From JADKAV01 sp963733395 (lineage in GTDB: Bacteria; Actinomycetota; Actinomycetes; S36-B12; UBA10799), in contig CAVTCZ010000003.1 of assembly GCA_963733395.1 (NCBI GenBank), forward strand, positions 1 through 64,000: a DNA stretch of 64,000 nucleotides. The letters run 5' to 3'. The notes beneath the pieces are model-generated. The model made no database searches. It was not told the DNA's origin and saw nothing but the letters and a program-made list of their open reading frames with translations. Both the position numbers and the translations under genes were made by a program. Shown one piece after another: positions 17,838 to 26,783 of this stretch; the first letter of the stretch is position 1, and every line of letters begins with the position of its first letter.

Positions 17838-18809
17838 GTGCCCGAGGATTTCGTCATCGCGCGCAACCCCGACCCCGACTCGACGCTGCCGTTCCTGCTG
17901 CGGATCCCCTTGGGCGAACTGGGGATCGTACTCAAAGTGCGGGAGACCTGGCCGCGCACGGCGAAGGTGTACTGCCACCGGGCTCCGGAGTGGCCGGAGG
18001 AACCGGAGATCGTTGAGCGGGTACCGGTGCGTTCGTGCCGGCGCCGCGGTGCGGCCATCGATCTTGTGCTCGACCGGGGTCGGGAGAACCGCTCGCAGTT
18101 CGTCATCACCCGCATCCGCGGCGGGCGGGAGGCCATCTTCTGGCAGTCCCCGCGGACGACGAAGAAGGCGCGCCCGAACGTGCCCCTGCCCACCGGCCGT
18201 GCCCAAGGCTTGACCGGGTTGGTCGTCATCGTGGACAGCCACGAACGCTACCCCTACACGTTCTCCCGGCAATCGGGCCGTGGCCAGGTCGAAACCGTGC
18301 GGCGGGCGCTGCCCGCGGGGGACTACGCGGTGGAGCTCGACGGCCGAGTCGCGGTGGCCGTCGAGCGCAAGTCGCTGGCCGACCTGACCGGCAGCCTGCT
18401 GGACGGCACCCTGCGCCACGCGATGACTGAACTGGCGATCCTGCCGCGCGCGGCGGTGGTGGTCGAGGACCGCTACTCGCAGGTGTTCAAGCTCGATTAC
18501 GTGCGGCCGTCGGTGATGGCCGACGCACTGGCCGAGGCGCAGGTGCGCTGCCCGAACGTCCCCATCGTCTTCGCCGAGACCCGGCCGCTGGCCGAGGAGT
18601 GGACCTACCGGTTCCTTGCCGCGGGGCTGACCGAAGTGGCCCAGGATGCCGCCGCGGAGGTGCTCGAGTTCCCGGTTGCGGGACCGTTGCCGCCCCGGGA
18701 ACCCACCGTCGCCGAGGTCCGGGCGTGGGCACTCGCGCAGGGCTTGCCGGTCTCGGATCGCGGCAGGTTGCGCCCGGAGATCTGGGACGCGTACAGGGCG
18801 GCGCACTGA
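17838..18809 (+). CDS. ERCC4-domain nuclease with Lsr2-like C-terminus
   Basis: A 323-residue cytoplasmic DNA-binding protein. After about 125 residues without known domain comes an ERCC4 (XPF/Mus81-type) nuclease core: VDSHERYPYTF with Asp133, and VERKSLADL with the Glu-Arg-Lys triad near 176-178. The last 35 residues (EVRAWALAQGLPVSDRGRLR to YRAAH) match the DNA-binding C-terminus of Lsr2, the actinobacterial xenogeneic silencer that reads AT-rich minor grooves. The start is the GTG at 17838; the ATG two bases earlier is in another frame. Fusion of a structure-specific nuclease with an Lsr2-type reader suggests a nuclease aimed at particular DNA. Catalysis is untested. Confidence 0.85.
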   Translation: MPEDFVIARNPDPDSTLPFLLRIPLGELGIVLKVRETWPRTAKVYCHRAPEWPEEPEIVERVPVRSCRRRGAAIDLVLDRGRENRSQFVITRIRGGREAIFWQSPRTTKKARPNVPLPTGRAQGLTGLVVIVDSHERYPYTFSRQSGRGQVETVRRALPAGDYAVELDGRVAVAVERKSLADLTGSLLDGTLRHAMTELAILPRAAVVVEDRYSQVFKLDYVRPSVMADALAEAQVRCPNVPIVFAETRPLAEEWTYRFLAAGLTEVAQDAAAEVLEFPVAGPLPPREPTVAEVRAWALAQGLPVSDRGRLRPEIWDAYRAAH

Positions 18810-18888
18810 GGCGGAGGCTTGCTGCGGCCGCGGTCGGGTGCCTTCGGTCAGTAGGTGGTTCTGGTCGGGGCTGGGACCCCTGAGTCGT

Positions 18889-18944
18889 GTGTCGCACACA
18901 TCTCTGTGACTGAAGCGCAACTGAGCAGAGTTGTCGCAGGGTCA
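18889..18944. repeat. palindromic repeat, family C copy 1 (diverged)
   Basis: It contains CTGTGACTGAAGCGCAACTG and ends GTCGCAGGGTCAC, related to the copies at 28226-28299 and 50957-51049. It sits in the 300-bp gap between two plus-strand genes, which otherwise shows nothing. Confidence 0.55.
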
Positions 18945-19119
18945 CCGCGTCGTCAGCACGCCACATGCCTCAACCGGGTCACTTGTCCATCGAGCACACC
19001 CCTGACCCGGTACTCGCCTGATCAGCCGTGCAAGCCTGACGCGCCTCAACGTCGGTTGTGCCCTCGCTTGCGCCGAGCAGACCTCGCCCACCAACGCCTC
19101 GAACTCGTAGCCTTTGAGC

Positions 19120-19971
19120 GTGACCCAGGAGTTCGATGCGACCCTCGATCCCGACGGCAAGGTTGCGGTCCCGGAGGCGATCCGCGCATTCCTCGACCTC
19201 GAGCCCGGCCAGAACCTGAGGTTCCTGCTCCACGACTACGGTGTGGTGGAACTTGTCAACCCGCGGCCGGCGGTGTCGGATGCCCTCGACCCGGACGACG
19301 TCCTCGCCCTGCGCCTGGCGCGGATCGACGGCAGCGGCGCCGACGTGCTGACCCTGCTCAGCAAGGGCGTTCCGACCGGTGTGCTGCAGGAGGCGGGGAT
19401 GGGGTTGCTGGTGGCGCTGGACCAGGACCAGCCCGGTGCGGCTGATGTCGCGGCGACCACCGCCGGCCTGCTCGACGAGCGCAGCTGGTGCGGTGACCGC
19501 GAGTTGGCGGAATTGCTGCGTGCCCGTGCTGCCGGGCAGGACCGGGGCCGGCCGAGCGTCCCGGCGGATCTGGAGATGATCGCCGAGGTCCTGGACCGCG
19601 GCGATCCCAACATCGGGTTCGGCGGCTATCTGAATCTGGACCACGGTGAGGTGGTGTTCCAGGAAATGCTGGACGGCGACCCTGAACTGGTGGAGCAGAT
19701 CGAAGCCGGCAACTGGCTGTACATCCCCTCTGAGGGTTCGCGGGCTGCCTGGCGCGACATGGAGTTCTTCGCCGAGCTGCAGGAGCCGCGGATCCGGCAT
19801 CGGCTGGAGGCGGCCATCGAGGGCAAGGGGGCGTTCCGCCGGTTCCGCGACGTGGTCTACGACGACCCGGAGCTGCGCGAGGCGTGGAATCAGCTCAGCG
19901 GCGAGCGGACCACCGGCCGCGCGGTGGAGTGGCTGATGGCACAGGGCTACGACGTGGCCCCGCGGCCGTGA
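19120..19971 (+). CDS. AbrB-like/UPF0158 protein
   Basis: About 283 residues. The first 45 (DATLDPDGKVAVPEAIRAFL) resemble an AbrB/MazE-type swapped-hairpin DNA-binding domain. The second half is a UPF0158-family domain (DLEMIAEVLDRGDPNIGFGG through WRDMEFFAE and RRFRDVV). UPF0158 has no established function. The start is uncertain: GTG at 19120 or TTG at 19114, with no clear ribosome site, perhaps a leaderless transcript. It may be a DNA-binding regulator. The region between the domains is not recognised. Confidence 0.75.
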   Translation: MTQEFDATLDPDGKVAVPEAIRAFLDLEPGQNLRFLLHDYGVVELVNPRPAVSDALDPDDVLALRLARIDGSGADVLTLLSKGVPTGVLQEAGMGLLVALDQDQPGAADVAATTAGLLDERSWCGDRELAELLRARAAGQDRGRPSVPADLEMIAEVLDRGDPNIGFGGYLNLDHGEVVFQEMLDGDPELVEQIEAGNWLYIPSEGSRAAWRDMEFFAELQEPRIRHRLEAAIEGKGAFRRFRDVVYDDPELREAWNQLSGERTTGRAVEWLMAQGYDVAPRP

Positions 19972-20055
19972 CGGCCGTCGAGTGCCGAGGGAGGGTCGAG
20001 TGCCGAGGGAGGTTGGGACCGCGGGCGCTGCCCCCTTGCCACCTCGTCAGAACCT

Positions 20056-20107
20056 GTTGCGTTGGTGTGCGTTTGCACGCGTGTCTTGCGCTCACCCGCG
20101 CGACAAC
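20056..20107. repeat. palindromic repeat, family A copy 2
   Basis: It runs from GTTGCGTTGGTGTGCG through the shared core GCACGCGTGTCTTGCG to CGCGCGACAAC, 52 bp. The core is almost the same as in the perfect copy at 36683-36735, but the arms have diverged. Confidence 0.65.
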
Positions 20108-20215
20108 TTCTCACCAACTGCGGCGTGGGCGCTCGAGGGCGACCCAACGCCGCGGTCGGCCACGGTGCGGGCTGCGGAACCCGCCTTCTTCTGCATGTCT
20201 GACACCCTGAATCCC

Positions 20216-20521
20216 ATGTGCACCTTCACTGCCGAACTGTGGCTGTGGGACGCGCGCAGGTCGGACACCTGGACCTTCGTCACGGTGCCGACCGACGTCA
20301 CCGCGGCGATCGAGGACGCCGCGGATGCGCTCGGTCCGCGGGCGGGTTTCGGGTCGGTGAAGGTGCAGGCCCGCATCGGCACGACAGTGTGGCGGACATC
20401 GGTGTTCCCCGACTCGGAGTCAGGATGCTTCGTGTTGCCGGTCAAGCGGGCAGTGCGCGAGGCCAACCGGGTGGAGGCAGGTGACGAGGTCACGGTGGCG
20501 CTGGAGGTTGTCGCGGGGTGA
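20216..20521 (+). CDS. DUF1905 protein
   Basis: A small 101-residue protein matching DUF1905 over its whole length (MCTFTAELWLWDARRSDTW, then GFGSVKVQARIGTTVWRTS, then PVKRAVREANRVEAGDEV). The fold is a small beta barrel of unknown function. The ATG at 20216 is chosen. An in-frame ATG at 20195 adds seven residues, and neither has a visible ribosome site. Confidence 0.85.
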   Translation: MCTFTAELWLWDARRSDTWTFVTVPTDVTAAIEDAADALGPRAGFGSVKVQARIGTTVWRTSVFPDSESGCFVLPVKRAVREANRVEAGDEVTVALEVVAG

Positions 20522-20582
20522 TGGGGCAGGTTCAGGTTCTTCTGGTGAGGAAGTGAAGCCCAGCCGGCCCCCGGCGCGGGGT

Positions 20583-21083
20583 TCAACTGGTCGGGCGGAA
20601 GGTCCGGCACCAGGTTCCCGGGTTGTCCGCGGATTCCGGCACCACCGCATTGAACCGCTGGACGCTCGACTGTCGCCAGGGTTGGCGATCCAGTTCCTTG
20701 AGCCCGGTCAGGCCCAGGACGCGCAACTTCTTGCCGTCACGCCGGATCGTGTAGCGGACCTTGATGGGGTCCGGTGCCACCCGTTGCACGTTGCCGGTGA
20801 ACTTCTGCCCCCGCAGCGTGCCCCAGGAGCAATTGAAGCCGTCGCCGGGGTAGGCCCCTTCGTCGTGGTAGATGCGCACCTTGGAACCGGTGCGCCAGAT
20901 CTGCAGCATCTGCCAGCCGTACTCGGTGCGCTGGACCCACACGGTCTCGCCTGCGGGAAGCCCAGAGGTGGAAGCCAGGGCGGCCGAATGTTGCGTTTCC
21001 TGGGCGTTTGCGTTGGGGGCCAGGACCAGCGCCACAGCGCCGCAGAGACCGGCCGCGGTGACGCTCGCGATCAACCTGCGCAT
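20583..21083 (-). CDS. secreted protein of unknown function
   Basis: A 166-residue protein with a clean Sec signal peptide (MRRLIASVTAAGLCGAVAL, cleavage probably after PNANA). The mature part is about 135 residues, beta-rich with several Trp and two Cys, and ends TWCRTFRPTS. I do not recognise the family. It converges on the DUF1905 gene with about 60 bp between the two stops. Confidence 0.7.
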   Translation of the reverse strand: MRRLIASVTAAGLCGAVALVLAPNANAQETQHSAALASTSGLPAGETVWVQRTEYGWQMLQIWRTGSKVRIYHDEGAYPGDGFNCSWGTLRGQKFTGNVQRVAPDPIKVRYTIRRDGKKLRVLGLTGLKELDRQPWRQSSVQRFNAVVPESADNPGTWCRTFRPTS

Positions 21084-21256
21084 CCGAATCCCCAATCGCC
21101 ATCTCGTTGTCGCCAGACTAACCCGCAGACTGTGCGGCCGGTGCAGTAAGACCTGCGCTTGGTGGCATTTGGCCGCGCGCCCCGGCCGGGCCGACGACGA
21201 GCGGCGTGTCACGGGGGTGGACCTGCCGGATCTGTGACGGGTCTGCGGGATGCGGT

Positions 21257-21344
21257 GTCTGGATTGTCTTGATGATCATGGTTGCTGGCGGCAGTTCGTG
21301 GGGCGCCCGCCGCGGCTTGTCATGATCGCTAAGGCAATCCAGAC
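21257..21344. repeat. 88-bp palindromic repeat, family D copy 1
   Basis: The outer arms GTCTGGATTG (21257-21266) and CAATCCAGAC (21335-21344) pair perfectly. Inner arms around GATGATCATG and CATGATCGCTAAGG pair in part. A second element of exactly the same length and plan lies at 58473-58560. Confidence 0.8.
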
Positions 21345-21794
21345 AGGCCGCGCCCGTGACGGCACCCGGGGATTGTCAGAACTCCCGCAGTTGGTCCAGT
21401 CGGGGTCATCCCTGCCGAGCAACTGACCCAAGAAGCCGCGATTGCCTCGACATCGAGTTGCCCGGCTGCGGCCATCGCTTCCAGGTCGGCCCATTCCCGG
21501 TCCTGTTGAAGAAGGCCCGCATGACGGGGCGCAGCACAGATGCCGATAACGGTCCAGTCATCACGTGGCTATTCGACCCGAGGACGGCCGTACGAAACTG
21601 ATTTGCGCCATCCTCGAGGAGGACCTTGCCTTGTGACAGCGGCTGTTGGATTCCGTCAGTGCAGTGGTCGATGCGAAGAGCGTGCGCAGCATGCTGGCGG
21701 CCATAAGGCAGGAGTCGAGAACGAAGCCGCCCAGCCGCGTGACCGCCGGGACCGGCCCCGATGTGATCCTTTCGGCGCTGCTGCCGTCACCGGA
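21345..21794. other. 450-bp region, possible gene remnants
   Basis: No intact gene. Short open stretches on the plus strand (TDADNGPVITWLFDPRT near 21540 and KLICAILEEDLAL near 21615) read like protein fragments but have no start, length or family that I recognise. It is probably degraded coding DNA. Confidence 0.35.
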
Positions 21795-23039
21795 CTACGG
21801 TGCGGCGACGAGGTGCGACCAGGGGCCCGCGCCACCGGCGTTGTCGAGCGCCGCCGGGTCGATCGGGACGCCCCGGACGCCGTAGTGCGCGATGGGGACG
21901 CCGCGCTCGACGCGGTAGACGTCGGCGTCCGATTTGAGCAGGGTGTCGTCGGCCGGGAAGTTGCGCACGTGCGACCAAGCACCAAGTCCGCCGGCCTGGT
22001 CGAGCGCCTCCTGCGCGACAGTGGTCACTGTGGGCTTGGGCCGCAGTGCCTTCCACCAGCTGTCCGAGATGTGGATCGGGGCGCCACCGGCGAAGACATA
22101 CCGCTCGCCGCTGTCGGTGCGCACGATGGTCCCATCGGCCGGTTGCCGGTTCAGGCGATCCAGCGGCCCGCCGGTGCCGGCGTCGTCAATCGCTGCCTGG
22201 TCGACGGTGACGACATCCTCGGGATCCAGCGTCCCGCGGGGTACGAACACCGGGGCGCCGCCCACGACGACGTAGGTCTCTGCGCGGCCAAGCGGCGCGC
22301 GTGGGGTGCGCAGGAAGGTCCCGTCGGCGGGTTGCGTGGCGAGCTCGGCGAACTCGGTATCAGTCAACTTCCGGCTCCGCTCGCGGCCGCCCAGGTTCTG
22401 CCACGAGGTCACTGCCACGGGCGCGCCGCCGGCGATGCGGTACGCCTGCCCGTCGTGGCGGACAAAGTCGCCGTCGGTCAGCGGCGCGGGGCCTGACGGC
22501 TTCGGCGACTCAGGCGCGGGGATCGTGACCGGCGGCGCTGTCTTCGAGGTGAGACCGACGTACCGTCGCGGCGTGAAAGTCCCGTATCCGGGCCAGTACG
22601 GGTAGGGGAGTTGGCTCAGGTGGGCACCGCTCGAGGGGCTCTCCTCGTAGGCGAAGTACTCGGTGCGCGCGGCGTTGGCCCAGCCCGCGAACAGCACCAC
22701 GTGGCCACTGGTTCCGGGCAGCGGGTTGTTCAGGATGTCGCCGGGTTCCAAGGCGTCCTTGGCGATCGGGTAGGAGACGCTCGGCAGGGTCACTGTCGTG
22801 TAGGACGACGACAACCCCCACGCCATCGACACGTAACCCGAGCAGTCGGTGCGGTACGTGCCGTACTCGTTGGTGAAGTAGTTGTTCCCGCTGTAGCCGA
22901 CGTCCGCCTCGGTCCAACTCTGGGCGCGTTCGATCGTCTCGGAACCGGGTTGGGCCAGTGCAGAACTAGGGGCCAGCATCGCAATGACCGTCGCAAGCGC
23001 TGCGGCGATCCCGGTCGCGATGATTCGTGCTCTTGCCAC
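21795..23039 (-). CDS. secreted NlpC/P60-type hydrolase with C-terminal repeats
   Basis: A 414-residue exported protein with a Sec signal peptide (MARARIIATGIAAALA, cleavage after ALAQ). Then comes an NlpC/P60-like peptidase domain with catalytic-type Cys66 in TDCSGYVSMAWG and His113 in SGHVVLFAGW. The second half holds four or more repeats of about 45 residues, each with a DG-hydrophobic start and a V-x-GGAPV core (IAGGAPVAV, VVGGAPVFV, FAGGAPIHI). Similar repeats occur in secreted actinobacterial wall proteins. The start is a GTG with AAGGGGGG seven bases upstream. Likely role: cell-wall peptide hydrolysis. Confidence 0.85.
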   Translation of the reverse strand: MARARIIATGIAAALATVIAMLAPSSALAQPGSETIERAQSWTEADVGYSGNNYFTNEYGTYRTDCSGYVSMAWGLSSSYTTVTLPSVSYPIAKDALEPGDILNNPLPGTSGHVVLFAGWANAARTEYFAYEESPSSGAHLSQLPYPYWPGYGTFTPRRYVGLTSKTAPPVTIPAPESPKPSGPAPLTDGDFVRHDGQAYRIAGGAPVAVTSWQNLGGRERSRKLTDTEFAELATQPADGTFLRTPRAPLGRAETYVVVGGAPVFVPRGTLDPEDVVTVDQAAIDDAGTGGPLDRLNRQPADGTIVRTDSGERYVFAGGAPIHISDSWWKALRPKPTVTTVAQEALDQAGGLGAWSHVRNFPADDTLLKSDADVYRVERGVPIAHYGVRGVPIDPAALDNAGGAGPWSHLVAAP

Positions 23040-23170
23040 GGGACCCCCCTTTCGCGAGCAGTCGGAACCCTACTCCCAGGGTAAGTCACCCGGCGACGGT
23101 CCGGCTCGGCCACGACCCTGACCGTGGTGATCGCGAGCACCGACACTGCTGCCATGTCCCCCGAACGGCC

Positions 23171-23220
23171 CATCGCCTTGTGGATCCGGGCATGCCTATG
23201 GTCGGATCCACAAGGCGATG
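23171..23220. promoter_or_regulatory. 17-bp perfect hairpin before the M1 peptidase gene
   Basis: The arms CATCGCCTTGTGGATCC (23171-23187) and GGATCCACAAGGCGATG (23204-23220) pair perfectly around a 16-base loop. The hairpin ends just before the ribosome site GAGAGGG (23221-23226) of the peptidase gene, so it could modulate translation, end upstream transcription, or be another dispersed repeat. Confidence 0.7.
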
Positions 23221-23232
23221 AGAGGGCTGGCA

Positions 23233-24804
23233 ATGATTGCTCGTTCCGGGATGGTCCTCACGACCTCCGCACTTCTGGTCTTGGCGTTGCCGGTCAGCAG
23301 CAGCGCCGACCCCGGCGGTCAGGGCGGCGGGAAGCCGATCGCGGGCGCGCGCAGCCTCGACGATCCGCTGCTGCCGCAGATAGGCAACGGCGGTTACGAC
23401 GTGAGGAACTACCGGATCTACCTTGATTACGACCCGGTGGCCAACACGTTCAACTCCGCGAAGACCACCATCCGGGCGAAGGCGTCGCAGACGCTGAAGG
23501 AGTTCTCCTTGGACTTCCAGGACCTCGATGTGTCCAGCGTGAAGGTCGACGGCCGGGAGGCCGGCTTCGAGCAGGTCGACGCCACGCCGCCGTTGAGCTC
23601 CAACCCGGCGGTGACCCAACCGATGAAACTGGTGGTCGATCCGCATCCCTCCACCAGGCCGAAGCGGGGCCGCGACTTCACCGTCGTGGTGTCGTACTCG
23701 GGCACCCCAAAGGCCATCGTCGACGCCGACACGTCGCAAGAGGGCTGGATCCGCGCGTGCTACCCGCTGGCCGCACCGCAGACCTGCGACGGTGCGTTCG
23801 TCGTCAACGAGCCGATCGGCGCCCAGAGCTGGTTCCCGTCGAACAACTACCCGACCGACAAGGCCACGTTCGACACCTTGATCCGGGTGCCGAAGGGCAA
23901 GACGGCCCTGGGCGTAGGCGAGAACGTCGGGAACATCACCCACGGCGACGGCACGGTGACGTGGCGCTGGCGTGAGGACGACCCGACCGCCACCTACCTC
24001 ACGACAGCGACCGTCGGCGACTTCACCTACACCGTCGACAGCATGACCGAGACCTCCACCGGCCGCACGCTGCCGCTGTACAACGCGGTGGACAGCACAG
24101 CCACCCAGGCGCAGGCCAACGCGATCCAGATCGCGTTGGACGCGGCTCCAGGGCAGCTCAACTACCTCAGCGACTTGTTCGGCCCCTACCCGTTCGACTC
24201 CAGTGGCGCGGTGGCCGACCGTGCGGCCGGCGTGGGGTACGCACTCGAGGTGCAGGGCAAGCCGCACTACTCCGGCAGCTTCACCCTCGGCAACCCGTCC
24301 ATCAACCCCAGCACCCAGCTGCACGAGTTAGCGCACCAGTGGTTCGGCAACGCCGTCACGCTGCAGGCCTGGGGGGACATCTGGTTCAACGAGGGCTGGG
24401 CGAACTGGAGCGACTGGTACTGGAGTTATCAGACGCAGGGTGATGACGACCCGGCTGTCATCTTCGACGACCTGTATGCGGACCCGACCAACGATTGGTC
24501 GCTCGCCCCGGCGGTCCTCGGCGGTGATCCGGCCAACCTGTTCCTCCCCTTCCCGACTTACGATCGGGGCGCGATGACGCTTCAGGGCTACCGTGAGATC
24601 GTCGGCGACGCCAAGTTCTTCGGGTTGGCCAACGACCTCATGGATGACTACCGGTACGGCAACATCAGCACGCAGGAGTTCATCGCCGAGGCCAAGAAAG
24701 CCAGCGGTCTGAAGGGCGCGAAGCTCAACCTGCTGGACCAGTACTTCCAGCAGTGGCTGTACGGCGAGACGAAGCCGACGATCCTGCCGGAGGACTTCGC
24801 CTGA
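23233..24804 (+). CDS. secreted M1-family metallopeptidase
   Basis: About 523 residues with a Sec signal peptide (start MIARSGMVLTTSALLVLALP). The beta-sandwich N-terminal domain is followed by the gluzincin catalytic domain with the exact zinc motif HExxH-18-E: His364-Glu365, His368 and Glu387 (HELAHQWFGNAV and NEGWANW). This puts it with the aminopeptidase N family, acting outside the cell. The start at 23233 is preferred because GAGAGGG lies six bases upstream. The ATG at 23218 is inside a hairpin. The C-terminus is short, without the ERAP1-like domain. Confidence 0.92.
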   Translation: MIARSGMVLTTSALLVLALPVSSSADPGGQGGGKPIAGARSLDDPLLPQIGNGGYDVRNYRIYLDYDPVANTFNSAKTTIRAKASQTLKEFSLDFQDLDVSSVKVDGREAGFEQVDATPPLSSNPAVTQPMKLVVDPHPSTRPKRGRDFTVVVSYSGTPKAIVDADTSQEGWIRACYPLAAPQTCDGAFVVNEPIGAQSWFPSNNYPTDKATFDTLIRVPKGKTALGVGENVGNITHGDGTVTWRWREDDPTATYLTTATVGDFTYTVDSMTETSTGRTLPLYNAVDSTATQAQANAIQIALDAAPGQLNYLSDLFGPYPFDSSGAVADRAAGVGYALEVQGKPHYSGSFTLGNPSINPSTQLHELAHQWFGNAVTLQAWGDIWFNEGWANWSDWYWSYQTQGDDDPAVIFDDLYADPTNDWSLAPAVLGGDPANLFLPFPTYDRGAMTLQGYREIVGDAKFFGLANDLMDDYRYGNISTQEFIAEAKKASGLKGAKLNLLDQYFQQWLYGETKPTILPEDFA

Positions 24805-24870
24805 CGGCCTTCTGGTGAGGAATGCGCAACAGCTCTGAGGTGTCACTTCCTCACTGAAAGGGCGGCCGTC
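24803..24870. terminator. two-part inverted repeat after the M1 peptidase gene
   Basis: GACGGCC (24803-24809) pairs with GGCCGTC (24864-24870), and inside it GTGAGGAA (24815-24822) pairs with TTCCTCAC (24847-24854). It begins at the stop codon, so it is a likely terminator, possibly serving the converging gene too. From 24871 to 25123 I see nothing further. Confidence 0.6.
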
Positions 24871-25123
24871 GGCGGGGCTTCGGGGTCGCGGGCGGCAGGC
24901 TCGCGACGGCAGCCAGTTGGGTCCGGACGACCGTCAGCATGCCGATGAGCGGCTCACGCTGGACCTCCGAGAGGCCTGCGAACGCTTCGGTGGCCGCCGC
25001 CTGGACGACCGGGAGCACCTGATCGAGAATGCAACGTCAATCAGTCCGCCGCACCACCGCCGCGGCGTCCAGGCCCAGGGCATGGGAGTCCGAACACTCC
25101 ACGGGGACAGGTCCGGTCCCGGG

Positions 25124-26692
25124 TCAGTTGGTGGTGGCGAAGGTGTGTCCGCCGGCCACCGCCGCGGGCGAGTACTCGTTGGCTTGTCCGTCGTCGTCGT
25201 CACCGAGTTGCGCGTCGATGTCGTTGCCCCAGCACCAGGCTGTGCCGGTGGTCTCGACACCGCACGTGTGGTACGTGCCGGCGGTGAGGTCGGTGAAGGT
25301 CAGGTTCCCGGCGACGACTACTGGGGCGTACTTGTTGGTTTCTGCGTCGTTGCCGTCCCCGACCTGCCCTGAGTAGTCCCAGCCCCAGCACCAGGCTTTC
25401 CCGGCGGTGTCAATCCCGCACATGTGGAAATCCCCTGCGGTCAGGTGGGTGAAGCTCACGATCCCGGCCACGGCTACTGGGGCGTACTTGTCGGTCTGGG
25501 AGGTGTTGCCGTCCCCGACCTGCCCGAAGTAGTCCCAGCCCCAGCACCAGGCTTTGCCGGAAGCATCCGTGCCGCAGGTGTGGTGCTCGCCGCCGCTCAG
25601 GTGGGTGAAGCTCACGCTGCCGCCCACAGCTACGGGGGAGTACTCGTCAGCTTGGCTGTCGTTGCCGTCCCCGACCTGCCCGTAGTCGTCGGAGCCCCAG
25701 CACCAGGCTTTCCCGGCGGTGTCGATCCCGCACGTGTGGTTCGTGCCGGCGGTCAGGGTCGTGAAGGCGTGGTCGCCGACAACGGCCACCGGTGCGTACT
25801 TGTCGGCTTGGGAGGTCTTGCCGTCCCCGACCTGCCCGGACTGGTCCTGCCCCCAGCACCAGGCCTTCCCGGACGTATCGATCCCGCACGTGTGGTAGAC
25901 ACCAGAGCGCACGGAGGTGAACGTGTGGTTGTCCGCCACGGCCACTGGCGCATGCTTGTCGGCCTGGGAGGTGTTGCCATCCCCGACCTGCCCGTTGTCG
26001 TCGTTCCCCCAGCACCATGCCTTACCGGCGGTGTCGATCCCGCACGTGTGGTACCCGCCGGCGGTCAGGGCGGTGAACGTCAAGTTGCCGGCCACCGTGA
26101 CGGGGGAGTACGCAAGACTCGGAGCAGGGTTGCCGTCGCCGACCTGCCCGTACCTGTCGTTCCCCCAGCACCACGCCTTCCCGGCGGTGTCGATCCCACA
26201 CGTGTGGGCTCCGCCCGCCGCGAGCGTGTCCGGATTGACCGGCGGGACCGGCGGGACCGGCGGGACCGGTGGTGGTGGTGGCTGCTGTGGTGGCTGCTGT
26301 GGTGGCGGTGGGGCCGGAGTCGGCGGTGGCAGCGGCGGAGTCGGGAAGGTGACCAGCACCTTGACGGTCTTGCCGGCCCGCACCGTCACCTTCGCCGGTT
26401 TCACGCTCGCGCCCGGGGCCTTGATGCGGTAGCGGCCCTGCTTGACTCGGAATGTCTTGGATGCGCTGGCGGTCTTGCGGATCTTCTTGCCGGCGACCGT
26501 GTAGGAGCCGGTGCCGGTCAGGACCACCTTGATCCGGCCCTTGGCCGGCTTCTTCGCCGCCTGTGTGGCGGAGGCCTGCTCGGCGGGGAGCGGAACCCCA
26601 CGCGCCACCGGCCCGGTGACCAGCGGGGCCAGGAACAGCCCCAGCGTCAGGAACAGGCTTGTGAGATTGCGGGACACCCGCGCAGTGTTCAT
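25124..26692 (-). CDS. secreted RCC1-repeat protein
   Basis: 522 residues. After a Sec signal peptide (SLFLTLGLFLAPLVTG) comes a Lys-rich beta domain of about 75 residues (GRIKVVLTGTGSYTVAGKKI to AGKTVKVLVTF). A Pro-rich linker follows, then seven RCC1-type repeats, each near 50 residues with HTCGIDTAGKAWCWG and GQVGDGN. Two Cys per repeat suggest disulfides. These form a seven-blade propeller used for protein binding at the cell surface. DNA repeats are very similar, hinting at recent expansion or gene conversion. Confidence 0.88.
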   Translation of the reverse strand: MNTARVSRNLTSLFLTLGLFLAPLVTGPVARGVPLPAEQASATQAAKKPAKGRIKVVLTGTGSYTVAGKKIRKTASASKTFRVKQGRYRIKAPGASVKPAKVTVRAGKTVKVLVTFPTPPLPPPTPAPPPPQQPPQQPPPPPVPPVPPVPPVNPDTLAAGGAHTCGIDTAGKAWCWGNDRYGQVGDGNPAPSLAYSPVTVAGNLTFTALTAGGYHTCGIDTAGKAWCWGNDDNGQVGDGNTSQADKHAPVAVADNHTFTSVRSGVYHTCGIDTSGKAWCWGQDQSGQVGDGKTSQADKYAPVAVVGDHAFTTLTAGTNHTCGIDTAGKAWCWGSDDYGQVGDGNDSQADEYSPVAVGGSVSFTHLSGGEHHTCGTDASGKAWCWGWDYFGQVGDGNTSQTDKYAPVAVAGIVSFTHLTAGDFHMCGIDTAGKAWCWGWDYSGQVGDGNDAETNKYAPVVVAGNLTFTDLTAGTYHTCGVETTGTAWCWGNDIDAQLGDDDDGQANEYSPAAVAGGHTFATTN

Positions 26693-26783
26693 CAGAAGCC
26701 CCCCTTCCGATACCTCCAGCCTACGCCTCGAACCCGCCCGCGGAGCCCGCGAATGTCAGTGTGATCACCCTGCTGGCGGCCTG

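Noticed and set aside
21356..21601. 81-codon frame as a toxin or antitoxin gene
   Set aside because: No start with ribosome site, no family, and the readable parts lie in different frames; kept only as possible remnants.
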